Assembly: GCA_934533005.1 (NCBI GenBank)
Contig: CAKTBC010000054.1
Location: 1-12,854, forward strand
Direction of reading: 5' to 3'
Length of the DNA stretch: 12,854 bases
Origin: an uncultured Oscillospiraceae bacterium
Lineage (GTDB): Bacteria; Bacillota; Clostridia; Oscillospirales; Oscillospiraceae
Below are positions 6,031 through 12,854 of this stretch, in pieces; position 1 is the stretch's first letter; every line of letters starts with the position of its first letter. The position numbers and the translations under genes were made by a program. The notes below the pieces were generated by a model. That model did no database searches and was not told the DNA's origin. It saw only the letters and a list, made by a program, of their open reading frames with translations.

Positions 6031-8112
6031 ATGGTCGAACTGCTCGCTCCCGCCGGGTCGCCGGAGGCCGTCACCGCCGCCGCGCAAAGCGGCGCGGACG
6101 CCGTATATCTGAGCTTTGAAGATCTGACTGGCTGCCGCCGGACGGAGAACATCCCGAACAGCGAATTTGAGTCGGTCGTGCGCTACTGCCGCATCCGCGG
6201 CTGCCGCGTGTATCTCGCGCTCAACATTCCCGTCCGCGAGGACGAGCTGAACAAGGCCGCGGGGCTCGCCCTGCGCGCGCAGCGCTGCGGCGTGGACGCG
6301 ATCATCGTCCGCGATCTCGGCCTTTTCCGCATTCTCCGCTCGCTGTTGCCGGAGATGCCGCTCTTTGCCGACGCGCATCTCGGCTTCTATACGCCGGAGA
6401 GCGCGGCCATCGCGCAGCGGCTCGGCTTCCGGCGCATTTTCCTCCCGCCCGATCTCCCGCTCGAGGATATCCGCCGCATGGCGCAATGCCCGATCGAGAC
6501 CGCCGTGTGGGTGCAGACGCCGCTTTGCGCCGCCGCATGCGGCACGTGCCGCATGAGCGCCTTCGCCGGGCGCGAGAGCGCCGAGCGCGGTCTTTGCAGC
6601 GAGCTCTGCCGCGAGCGCTATACGCTCGGCGGCCGCTGGGACACGACGCCTCTGAGCTGGAAGGATCGCTGCATGCTTCCGGAATACCGGGAGCTCATCG
6701 ACGCGGGCGTAACCTGCCTCGCCATCGGCAGCCGGGAGCGCCGGAGCGAATATGTCGCGGCATTCACGGACGTGTGGGCAACCGCCATCCGCGAAAGCCA
6801 GCTTCCCGCCGAGCCGGAGCTGGAGCGCTTGGAGCGCGTTTTTCTTCCCTGGGGCGCGGCGAAAAAAAATCTTTACGAAACCGCCGAAGCGCCGGAGAAG
6901 ATCCCCGGCGAGACGGAATCCGTCTGCGCGGAGCTGCGGCGGAAATATACGTCCGGCGAGGCGCGCCGCGTGGCGGTAAGCTTTGCCATCGCAGCGAAGG
7001 GCGCGAGCGCCAGCGTCATTCTCGGCGCGCAGGACATGGACAAGAACATCGCCGCGATCGAAGGCCCCGTGCCGGACGCGGCCGGCGATGTGGAGCTCAC
7101 CGAGGACGGTCTGCGCGAGGCCATGTACCGCACCGCCGGAACGCCGTTTCGCTGCGCTGAGGTGCGCGTGCAGTCTCCCGCGGGAGAAAAGCTCCGTGTG
7201 TCCGGCATCGAACTGGACGAGGCCCGCCGCCGTCTTTTGTATAAGCTCTCCGAGGAACGCGCCAAGCTGCCAGACCGCAAAGAGGGCGATTTTCCCGAGC
7301 CGCCGCGCAGCGTCCTTATCTCCCACCTGCCCGCGATCAACTTTTCGTTCCAGACCGCCGCGCAGATGACGCCGGAGCTCGCTGCGCTCTGCCCGGAGTG
7401 CGTATATGTCCCGCTCGAGCTGCTCGCGGAAAAGCCCGGCGTTGCCGACGCCTTCCGGGAAAACGGCGCGGAGATCGTCGCCGCGCTCCCCTCCGCCGCG
7501 TTCGGCGAGAAGGAGGAAAACGAGCTGCGCACGCTTCTCGCAAAGGTGCACGAGAGCGGCGTCACGCAGGCGCTCACCGGAAATCTTGGTCTCGCCATGA
7601 TGGCGGGGCAGGAAGGTTTCCGCATCCGCGGCGACTTTGATCTCGCCGTAATGAACGGCTACACGCTCTCCGGCATGGCGTCGGCGGGCTTTCTCTCGGC
7701 GATGCTCTCGCCGGAGCTCACGTTTGCCGACATCCGCGAAATGCCGAAGTGTCTGGACACGGAGCTCGCCGTATACGGCCGTCTCCCCGTCATGGTGACG
7801 CAAAATTGCCTTTTGAAGGCAAGCGCCGGACGCTGCACCTGCACCACGCCCGGCCAGATGGCGGACACGCACGGCGGCGTATGGCCGGTGACAAAGCATT
7901 TCGGCTGCCGCAACACCGTCTGGGCGGCGCGCAAGCTCTGGCTCGGCGATGTGACGCAGGAATGGATCGATCTCGGTCTCTGGGCGGTGCGGCTGTGCTT
8001 CTCCACGGAGAGCGCCCGCGAATGTCTCGAGGTCGCCGAGAGCTATATCCAGGGCACGCACTATAAACCCAACGGCATAACGAGAGGACTGTATTACCGT
8101 GGCGTACTGTAA
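6031..8112 (+). CDS. U32-family protein, RlhA-like architecture (U32 + DUF3656-like + C-terminal module)
   Basis: A 693-residue protein starting VELLAPAGSPEAVTAAAQSGADAVYL, the U32 opening. The first cysteine set, Cys166, Cys173, Cys189 and Cys214 (with Cys170 and Cys193 nearby), matches the spacing of U32 iron-sulfur ligands. A DUF3656-like middle (about 330-415) contains TAGTPFRCAEV and ELDEARRRLLYKL. The C-terminal half (about 430-693) looks like a second U32-type module, with AVYGRLPVMVTQNC, Cys593, Cys602, Cys604 and Cys626 (FGCRNTVW). U32 proteins are called peptidases, but characterised members (RlhA, TrhP, UbiU/V) are Fe-S hydroxylases of RNA or ubiquinone, so RNA hydroxylation is the likeliest role. 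The first motif is divergent: VQTPLC replaces the usual VHGALC, and the usual KIEGR is AIGSR. The ATG is 5 bases after GAGGAAG. Its stop overlaps maf by 14 bases. Confidence 0.88.
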   Translation: MVELLAPAGSPEAVTAAAQSGADAVYLSFEDLTGCRRTENIPNSEFESVVRYCRIRGCRVYLALNIPVREDELNKAAGLALRAQRCGVDAIIVRDLGLFRILRSLLPEMPLFADAHLGFYTPESAAIAQRLGFRRIFLPPDLPLEDIRRMAQCPIETAVWVQTPLCAAACGTCRMSAFAGRESAERGLCSELCRERYTLGGRWDTTPLSWKDRCMLPEYRELIDAGVTCLAIGSRERRSEYVAAFTDVWATAIRESQLPAEPELERLERVFLPWGAAKKNLYETAEAPEKIPGETESVCAELRRKYTSGEARRVAVSFAIAAKGASASVILGAQDMDKNIAAIEGPVPDAAGDVELTEDGLREAMYRTAGTPFRCAEVRVQSPAGEKLRVSGIELDEARRRLLYKLSEERAKLPDRKEGDFPEPPRSVLISHLPAINFSFQTAAQMTPELAALCPECVYVPLELLAEKPGVADAFRENGAEIVAALPSAAFGEKEENELRTLLAKVHESGVTQALTGNLGLAMMAGQEGFRIRGDFDLAVMNGYTLSGMASAGFLSAMLSPELTFADIREMPKCLDTELAVYGRLPVMVTQNCLLKASAGRCTCTTPGQMADTHGGVWPVTKHFGCRNTVWAARKLWLGDVTQEWIDLGLWAVRLCFSTESARECLEVAESYIQGTHYKPNGITRGLYYRGVL

Positions 8113-8686
8113 TAAACGGCTGATCCTCGCCTCCGGCTCGCCCCGGCGGCGGGAGCTGCTCGATAAATTCGGCATAAACTATGAGATCCTCCCCGCGCAG
8201 GGCGAGGAGAGCGCGCCGCCGGAGCTCACGCCCGGCGAGCGGGTCAAGGCGCTCGCCGCGCAGAAGGCTGCCGAGGTCGCGCAGCGCGTGAACGATCCCG
8301 CCGCCGTGATCCTCGCCGCCGATACGCTCGTGGAGCTCGACGGCACCGTACTCGGAAAGCCCGGCACGGCGGAGCGGGCGCGCTCCATGCTCCGCGCTCT
8401 TTCCGGGCGGGAGCACCGCGTGTGGAGCGGCGTGTGCATCCGCGAGGGTGAAAAGATCCTTGCGGAGAGCGAATGCACGAGCGTGCACTTTTGCACTCTT
8501 ACCGATGCAGAGATCGAAGCCTACATCGCCACCGGCGAGCCGCTCGACAAGGCGGGCGCTTACGGCTATCAGGGGCTTGCGAGTCTCTTCGTGGAGCGCA
8601 TCGAGGGCGATTTTTTCAACGTGATGGGGCTTCCGGTATGCCGTATGGGGCAGATGCTCCGCGAATTTGACATTTCTCTTCTTTGA
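8099..8686 (+). CDS. maf: Maf family nucleoside triphosphate pyrophosphatase
   Basis: A 195-residue protein matching Maf along its length: LILASGSPRRRELL (residues 8-21, the Ser-x-Arg-Arg substrate motif), AADTLVELDG (Asp75, the catalytic acid region), LGKP with Lys87, LSGREHRVWSGV, and DKAGAYGYQG followed by IEGDFFNVMGLPV. Maf proteins hydrolyse dTTP, UTP or modified pyrimidine nucleotides to monophosphates and pyrophosphate; in Bacillus overexpression blocks septation. The DKAGAYG form resembles B. subtilis Maf and E. coli YhdE, the dTTP/UTP class. The start is a GTG at 8099-8101, inside the end of the U32 gene, with GAGAGGA about 10 bases upstream. No closer start preserves the N-terminal motif. 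Its position before mreC is the classical one for Firmicutes. Confidence 0.96.
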   Translation: MAYCNKRLILASGSPRRRELLDKFGINYEILPAQGEESAPPELTPGERVKALAAQKAAEVAQRVNDPAAVILAADTLVELDGTVLGKPGTAERARSMLRALSGREHRVWSGVCIREGEKILAESECTSVHFCTLTDAEIEAYIATGEPLDKAGAYGYQGLASLFVERIEGDFFNVMGLPVCRMGQMLREFDISLL

Positions 8687-8700
8687 TCTTTCTACTCGCG

Positions 8701-8717
8701 CCCGGGGCGTTCCCGGG
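8701..8717 (+). other. GC-rich hairpin in the maf-mreC gap
   Basis: Two CCCGGG hexamers (8701-8706 and 8712-8717), each its own reverse complement, flank a 5-base spacer in the 49-base gap between maf and mreC. There is no U-tract, so it is not a terminator. It ends 5 bases before the mreC ribosome site (AGGGGG, 8723-8728) and could modulate mreC translation or mRNA processing. Confidence 0.45.
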
Positions 8718-8735
8718 AGAACAGGGGGTTGAGCC

Positions 8736-9581
8736 TTGAAAAAATATCTCAAGCAATACGGCGTGCGCATGGCGATCATCATCGTTGTGGCGGCGCTTCT
8801 CATAGGACTGGCCTCGCGCCCGAAGGCCGACGGCAGCTCCGGCGCGGTGCCGGAGGCGGCAAACGCCCTGCGCATCCCCATTCAGGGCGCGGTCGGCTCG
8901 GTCGTGGAGTGGATGCGCGGCATTTACGGATATATTTACCGCTACGACAAGCTCCTCGCGGAGAACGAATCGCTCCGCCGCCAGCTCGCCGAGGCGCAGG
9001 AGCAGGTGCGCTCCAGCCAGGACGCGCTTGAGGAGAACACCCGCCTGCGCACGATGCTCGGCTATCTGGAGAAGAACACGACATTCCAGACGGAAGCCGC
9101 CATGATCACCTCGTGGGACGCCTCCAACTGGACGAGCGCCTTTACGATCTCCAAGGGCACGGACAACGGCATTGAGCAGGGCGACTGCGTCATCACCGAA
9201 TCCGGCATGCTCGTCGGGCAGGTATACGAGGTTGGGAATAACTACGCCTCCGTGCGCACCGTGATCGATGTGAACATGGACGCGGGCGTGCTCGTGGGCG
9301 AATCGTCTATCGCCGCGATGATCGTCGGCGACTACGCGCTCATGAAGGAGGGCTGCTGCAAGCTCAGCTACTTCACGGATGATGTAACGCTCTTCACCGG
9401 CGACAGCGTCGTCACCTCCGGCCGCGGCGGCGCGTTCCCGTCCGGCATCGTCGTCGGCACCGTCACGGAGCTGCGCAGCGAGGCGGGCGGCCAGTCGTAC
9501 TACGCGGTCGTCAAGCCCTCGGTCGATCTTTCCGTGCTGTCGCAGGTGTTCATCATCAAGGATTTTGAGGTCATCGAGTGA
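8736..9581 (+). CDS. mreC: Rod-shape-determining protein MreC
   Basis: A 281-residue protein with MreC architecture: a short basic N-terminus, one membrane segment (about 12-26, MAIIIVVAALLIGLA), a coiled coil (about 66-112, KLLAENESLRRQLAEAQEQV) and a beta-rich extracellular domain containing DNGIEQGDCVITESGMLVGQV and GDSVVTSGRGGAFPSGIVVGTV, both MreC hallmarks. MreC is a membrane scaffold linking MreB/MreD to PBP2 and the elongation glycosyltransferase. The start is TTG at 8736, with AGGGGG 7 bases upstream; the next in-frame ATG is residue 12 and would remove the cytoplasmic tip. It is 49 bases after maf and overlaps mreD by 4 bases. No mreB is seen before it, although mreB usually precedes mreC. 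Confidence 0.96.
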   Translation: MKKYLKQYGVRMAIIIVVAALLIGLASRPKADGSSGAVPEAANALRIPIQGAVGSVVEWMRGIYGYIYRYDKLLAENESLRRQLAEAQEQVRSSQDALEENTRLRTMLGYLEKNTTFQTEAAMITSWDASNWTSAFTISKGTDNGIEQGDCVITESGMLVGQVYEVGNNYASVRTVIDVNMDAGVLVGESSIAAMIVGDYALMKEGCCKLSYFTDDVTLFTGDSVVTSGRGGAFPSGIVVGTVTELRSEAGGQSYYAVVKPSVDLSVLSQVFIIKDFEVIE

Positions 9582-10144
9582 AACGAAAGAAGATCCATTT
9601 CCAGCTTTCCGATATAAAGCTGGACGAGTTCTGGCTCAAGACCCGGCGCGGTGTTCTGTACGCGCTGTATCTTTTCGCCGCGCTGCTCGTGCAAAACGTA
9701 ATATTGAGCCATGTTGCGCTCTTCGGCGTGCGGGTCATGTTTCTGCCCGCGCTCGTCGTGGCGGCGGGGCTTTTTGAAGGCGGCTGGGGCGGCGGACTGT
9801 TCGGTCTGGCCGCGGGTATCCTCTCCGATCTCTTTTTCGGCTCGCAGAGCGTGCTGTTCACCGTGCTCTTTCCCGTGATGGGGTTTGTCTCCGGCTTTCT
9901 TGGCGATTTTTATCTCAACAAGCGCCTTTTCACTTACTGCATCATGGGGGCGGCGGCGCTCTTTCTCGCCGCATTCGCACAGATGTTCAGCCTGCTCTTC
10001 TATAAGGGGCAGAGCAGCCCGGCGCTTTGGGTAACGGCGCTATTGCAGACGCTCTGGAGCCTGCCGTTTCTCTTCCCGTCGTACTATCTCTGCAAAAACT
10101 TCCCGTGGCGCTCGTCGCGCGAAGCGCCCACGCCGTATAAATAA
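9578..10144 (+). CDS. mreD: Rod-shape-determining protein MreD
   Basis: A 188-residue, very hydrophobic membrane protein with about five or six membrane segments: 25-47, 50-67, 71-89, 92-113, 117-141 and 147-167. The family pattern is visible in GGLFGLAAGILSDLFFGS (about 72-89). MreD works with MreC and PBP2 in the elongation complex. The GTG start at 9578 overlaps the mreC TGA as GTGA, with GAGG 7 bases upstream, so translation is coupled. A charged N-terminal stretch of about 25 residues (KRKKIHFQLSDIKLDEFWLKTRR) precedes the first membrane segment and makes the protein longer than the usual 160-170 residues. No other plausible start lies before the first membrane helix. Identification rests on topology and position more than on strong motifs. 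Confidence 0.92.
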   Translation: MKRKKIHFQLSDIKLDEFWLKTRRGVLYALYLFAALLVQNVILSHVALFGVRVMFLPALVVAAGLFEGGWGGGLFGLAAGILSDLFFGSQSVLFTVLFPVMGFVSGFLGDFYLNKRLFTYCIMGAAALFLAAFAQMFSLLFYKGQSSPALWVTALLQTLWSLPFLFPSYYLCKNFPWRSSREAPTPYK

Positions 10145-10176
10145 CCCCCACCCCCGCGTTTTGAAAGGAACATTCC

Positions 10177-12267
10177 ATGCAGAAAATGGTCAAACCCGCC
10201 CGGCTCGTTGTGCTCGCCGTCACATTTGCGCTGCTGCTCGGCATTTACTTTGTCGCGCTCTATAAGCTGCAGATCATCGGCGGACGCGAATACTATGCCG
10301 TAGGGGAAACGGAGACGAAAGAGGACATCACCATCTCCGCCGCGCGAGGAAACATCCTCGACCGCTACGGTCGTCTGCTTGTGTCCAACTCGCTCTGCAA
10401 CAACCTCTCCATCAACGTAACGGAGCTCTTCAGCCAGGACGATCCGAACGCGATCATTCTCGAGCTCTGCAGCGCCGTGGAGCGCTTCGGCGACACCTAT
10501 ACCGACACTCTGCCGATCACGAAGGCCCCGCCCTTCGAGTTCACCGACATGGACACGCTCCAGAAGAGCATGCTCGACGCCTGGCTCAAGGCCAACGACA
10601 TGCCGCTCGACTCCAACGCCGTCGAGATCCTCGCGGCGATGCGCACGCGCTACAATGTCGGCAGCGAGTATAATGCCGAGGACGCCCGCCGCATCGTCGG
10701 CGTCCGGTACGAGATCAACGACCGCTTCAACATCAACACCACGCCCTACGTTTTTGCCGAGGACGTTTCCATGCCGCTGCTCACCTATCTCATGGAGCAG
10801 GACATTCCCGGCTTTGAGGTCTCCTCGTCCTACGTGCGCGAATATAAAACGCAGTATGCCGCCCACCTTCTCGGCTACACCGGCAAGCTGACGGCGGAGG
10901 AATGGGAGACCTACGCCGACAAGGACTACTCGCTCGACGCCTACGTCGGCAAGGACGGCGTGGAATACGCCTTTGAAAACTACCTCCACGGCGTAGACGG
11001 TGAGGCGGAGGTCTACTCCAACCTCGACGGCGTCACGCTCCGCACGAAGTACACCAAGGAGCCGCAGCCTGGCGGGCACGTTTATCTGACGCTGGACATC
11101 GGCCTGCAGGAGGTATGCGAGGAGGCGCTCGCCGCACACATCGAGGAGATCAACGTGGAGCGTGCCCGCATCATCGAGGAAGCCGAAATGTACGGCACGG
11201 ACAGCACCGAAATGATCTCCGGCGGCGCGCTGTGCGTTGTGAAGGTCGATACCGGCGAGCCGCTCGCGCTCGTGAGCTACCCGACCTACGACGCCGCCAC
11301 GATGCTCGATAACTACGAAGAGCTCGTCGCAGACGAAAACGCCCCGCTTTATAACCGCGCGCTCATGGGTGTTTACGCCCCCGGCTCCACGTTCAAGCCC
11401 TGCACCGCCACGGCGCTTCTCGCCGAGGGCATCGTATCGCCGACACTCACGCTGAAAACCGAAGGCCAGTTCACCAAGTACATCGACGACGGCTACGCCC
11501 CCGAGTGCTGGATCTACTCGACCTACAAATATACCCACGGCGAGATCAACGTCGTGCAGGCCATCACCTACTCCTGCAACTATTTCTTCTACTACTACGG
11601 CGACGAGCTCGGCATCGATAAGATGGCGTACTACGCCAAGCTCTACGGGCTCGGCGAGCACACCGGCATCGAGCTCCCGGAGGTCACCGGCCAGATGTCC
11701 ACGCAGAGCTTCAAGGAGCAGTACACCGGTATCTCCTGGTTCCAGGGCGACACGCTGCAGAGCGCCATCGGCCAGTCGTTCACGGAGTTCACGCCGCTGC
11801 AGATGGCGGAATACTGCGCGGCCATCGCCAACGGCGGCACGCGCTACAGCGCCTCCATTCTCAAGGAAGTGCGCAGCTACGATTACTCCAAAACGCTCTT
11901 CCAGCGTGAAACCGAGGTGCTCAGCCAGCTCGACATCGACCCGGAGATCTTCGGCTACATCCAGTACGGCATGTACGGCGTGCTCTATGACGCCGCGAGC
12001 ACGCTCAAGGAGCACTGGCTCGACAGCAGCATCGTTGCCGCCGCCAAGACCGGAACGGCGCAGCGCGGCGAAGGACTCGTGAACAACGCCATGTTCATTC
12101 TCTACGCCCCCTACGGCGACAACCCGGAAATCGCCATTGCCATCGCCGTGGAAAAGGGCGGCGCGGGCGCCACGCTCTCGCCGGTCGCGCGAAAGATCGT
12201 GGATTATTACTTCACGTTCCAATCCAACGCCAACACCGTGGAAAATGCGTATTCTCTGCTGAAATAA
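10177..12267 (+). CDS. mrdA: Penicillin-binding protein 2 (elongation-specific class B transpeptidase)
   Basis: A 696-residue class B PBP: membrane anchor at about 8-34, RGNILDRYGRLL at 57-68 opening the PBP dimerisation domain, and a C-terminal transpeptidase. The catalytic motifs are all present: S404-T-F-K407 (YAPGSTFKP), S466-C-N468 (YSCNYFFYYYG) and K624-T-G626 (AAKTGTAQ). It crosslinks peptidoglycan outside the membrane during side-wall elongation and is the beta-lactam target. Position directly after mreD marks it as PBP2/MrdA rather than the division paralogue FtsI or SpoVD; no PASTA domains are present. The ATG has GAAAGGAA about 6-7 bases upstream and lies 32 bases after the mreD stop. 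It is the last gene I can place in the operon; no clear terminator follows. Confidence 0.96.
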   Translation: MQKMVKPARLVVLAVTFALLLGIYFVALYKLQIIGGREYYAVGETETKEDITISAARGNILDRYGRLLVSNSLCNNLSINVTELFSQDDPNAIILELCSAVERFGDTYTDTLPITKAPPFEFTDMDTLQKSMLDAWLKANDMPLDSNAVEILAAMRTRYNVGSEYNAEDARRIVGVRYEINDRFNINTTPYVFAEDVSMPLLTYLMEQDIPGFEVSSSYVREYKTQYAAHLLGYTGKLTAEEWETYADKDYSLDAYVGKDGVEYAFENYLHGVDGEAEVYSNLDGVTLRTKYTKEPQPGGHVYLTLDIGLQEVCEEALAAHIEEINVERARIIEEAEMYGTDSTEMISGGALCVVKVDTGEPLALVSYPTYDAATMLDNYEELVADENAPLYNRALMGVYAPGSTFKPCTATALLAEGIVSPTLTLKTEGQFTKYIDDGYAPECWIYSTYKYTHGEINVVQAITYSCNYFFYYYGDELGIDKMAYYAKLYGLGEHTGIELPEVTGQMSTQSFKEQYTGISWFQGDTLQSAIGQSFTEFTPLQMAEYCAAIANGGTRYSASILKEVRSYDYSKTLFQRETEVLSQLDIDPEIFGYIQYGMYGVLYDAASTLKEHWLDSSIVAAAKTGTAQRGEGLVNNAMFILYAPYGDNPEIAIAIAVEKGGAGATLSPVARKIVDYYFTFQSNANTVENAYSLLK

Positions 12268-12280
12268 TCCGAATTTTTCG

Positions 12281-12309
12281 TTGCAAAGCACGCTTTTTGC
12301 GGTTATAAT
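12281..12309 (+). promoter_or_regulatory. Predicted sigma-A promoter for the MgsA-like gene
   Basis: TTGCAA (12281-12286), a 17-base spacer and a perfect TATAAT (12304-12309) form a strong sigma-A promoter in the 94-base gap after mrdA. It lies about 52 bases before the start codon and suggests the downstream gene is transcribed on its own, at least in part. Confidence 0.78.
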
Positions 12310-12361
12310 TTAAGAGGTAATTTTTGCCCATATCATCAGAAATATACGGAGGTGCCAAAGC

Positions 12362-12760
12362 ATGAATATCGCTCTTCTCGCCCATGACGGCAAAAAGGAG
12401 CTTATGGTCCAGTTCTGCATTGCCTACTGCGGCATTCTCTCCGGTCACGACATCTGCGCCACGAACACCACGGGCAAGCTCGTCTCGGAGGCAACGGGGC
12501 TGCCGGTCACGCTGTATCTTCCCTGCACGCAGGGCGGCGCGCAGCAGATCGGCGCGCGCATTGCCTACAACGAGATCGACCTTGTTCTCTTCTTCTGCGA
12601 CCCCAAGGCCAACACGAAGGATGTAGACGCCATCGCCCGCCTGTGCGACCAGCACAGCATTCCCTTCGCTTCCAACGTTGCCACCGCCGAAGTGCTCGTG
12701 CAGGGTCTCCGCCGGGGCGATCTGGACTGGCGCGATATCGTCAACCCGAAGAAAAAATAA
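12362..12760 (+). CDS. mgsA: Methylglyoxal synthase-fold protein with altered active site
   Basis: A 132-residue single-domain protein clearly related to MgsA: IALLAHDGKKELMVQFC, ATNTTGKLVSEATGL, GARIAYNEIDLVLFF, and NVATAEVLVQGLRRGDLDWRDIVNP. True MgsA turns dihydroxyacetone phosphate into methylglyoxal. Compared with E. coli MgsA from memory, His8, Asp9, Lys12, Thr34, Thr36, Thr37, Asp80 and Asp87 (E. coli His19, Asp20, Lys23, Thr45, Thr47, Thr48, Asp91, Asp101) are kept. The catalytic Asp71 is Ala60 (GGAQQ for GGDQQ), the phosphate-binding Ser65-Gly66 is Pro54-Cys55, Gly46 is Asn35, and the loop with His98 is shortened and lacks the histidine. Activity is therefore doubtful; a binding or regulatory MGS-like role is possible. 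The ATG is 7 bases after GGAGGTG (12348-12354), with its own promoter. Confidence 0.85.
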   Translation: MNIALLAHDGKKELMVQFCIAYCGILSGHDICATNTTGKLVSEATGLPVTLYLPCTQGGAQQIGARIAYNEIDLVLFFCDPKANTKDVDAIARLCDQHSIPFASNVATAEVLVQGLRRGDLDWRDIVNPKKK

Positions 12761-12782
12761 TACACCTTACAACTTTTCCGAG

Positions 12783-12816
12783 GAATGGATAGCCGGCAGC
12801 GGCCAGCTATCCATTC
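12783..12816. terminator. Inverted repeat after the MgsA-like gene, possible terminator
   Basis: GAATGGATAGC (12783-12793) and its exact complement (12806-12816) form an 11-bp perfect stem with a 12-base GC-rich loop, 22 bases after the stop codon at 12760. The following sequence (TCTATTC) has only a weak U-tract, so termination would be inefficient; it may instead be an mRNA-stabilising structure or operator before the next gene. Confidence 0.55.
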
Positions 12817-12840
12817 TCTATTCAAAGGAGGATTCCCCCT

Positions 12841-12854
12841 ATGGCTCAGATCCG
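12841..12854 (+). CDS. Start of an unidentified gene, cut by the window end
   Basis: An ATG at 12841 is preceded by a strong AAGGAGG (12825-12831) with 9-base spacing, and opens a frame reading M-A-Q-I-R before the window ends. This is almost certainly a real start. The opening is reminiscent of DUF1015 proteins, which often begin MAxIRPF, but five residues cannot support an identification. Confidence 0.6.

Noticed and set aside
5980..8175. Minus-strand open frame of 731 codons antisense to the U32 gene
   Set aside because: Compositional shadow with Arg/Ala/His-rich translation; the opposite strand encodes a clear U32 protein with a promoter and ribosome site.
10084..12291. Minus-strand open frame of 735 codons antisense to mrdA
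   Set aside because: The plus strand carries all PBP motifs in order; the antisense product has no recognisable domain and results from codon bias.
12270..12300. Possible terminator after mrdA (short CGAA/TTCG and GCAAA/TTTGC pairings)
   Set aside because: Stems are only 4-6 bp with mismatches or bulges and overlap the promoter of the next gene; not strong enough to call.

Overview
The window looks like chromosomal DNA from a high-GC, low-G+C-phylum (Firmicutes/Bacillota) anaerobe of the clostridial type, most likely an Oscillospiraceae-like gut bacterium. This is an inference from the gene content: a DnaD/DnaC-type primosome pair, the maf-mreC-mreD-PBP2 cell-shape cluster, PepF, a UPF0291 protein and VanT-like racemase residues. 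Strong Shine-Dalgarno sites and sigma-A-like promoters also point that way. No rRNA, tRNA, CRISPR array, transposase or phage gene is visible, and the genes are packed tightly.

Layout. Positions 1-240 hold the 3' end of a plus-strand alanine/serine racemase gene. It converges on a six-gene minus-strand operon and is separated from it by a perfect bidirectional hairpin terminator (242-284). Read from its promoter near 5950 leftward, the operon is: dnaD-like primosome protein, DnaC/DnaI-like helicase loader, DUF2804 protein, YfbR-type 5'-deoxynucleotidase, UPF0291 small protein, and oligoendopeptidase F. The first five overlap or lie 0-6 bases apart; pepF follows 21 bases after the UPF0291 gene.

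A 150-bp divergent promoter region (5881-6030) separates this operon from a plus-strand operon. The two promoters I can see lie back to back with overlapping -35 elements. The plus operon is U32-family (RlhA-like) protein, maf, mreC, mreD and mrdA (PBP2), the last three being the elongasome core. A further sigma-A-like promoter (12281-12309) drives a separate gene for an MgsA-fold protein. An inverted repeat and a strong ribosome binding site then lead into a gene cut by the window end.

How the genes fit together. The left operon joins chromosome replication initiation (DnaD, helicase loader) with dNMP clean-up (YfbR) and peptide turnover (PepF). The right operon joins a probable RNA-modifying U32 enzyme, a nucleotide pyrophosphatase (Maf) and peptidoglycan elongation (MreC, MreD, PBP2). 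The shared promoter region could balance replication against cell elongation; this is inference.

Most of the window is ordinary housekeeping DNA, and I do not see a clear new multi-gene system. The best leads are the methylglyoxal-synthase homologue that lacks several catalytic and phosphate-binding residues, the absence of mreB, min genes and rodA from the cell-shape cluster, the second cysteine cluster in the U32 protein, and the overlapping divergent promoters.
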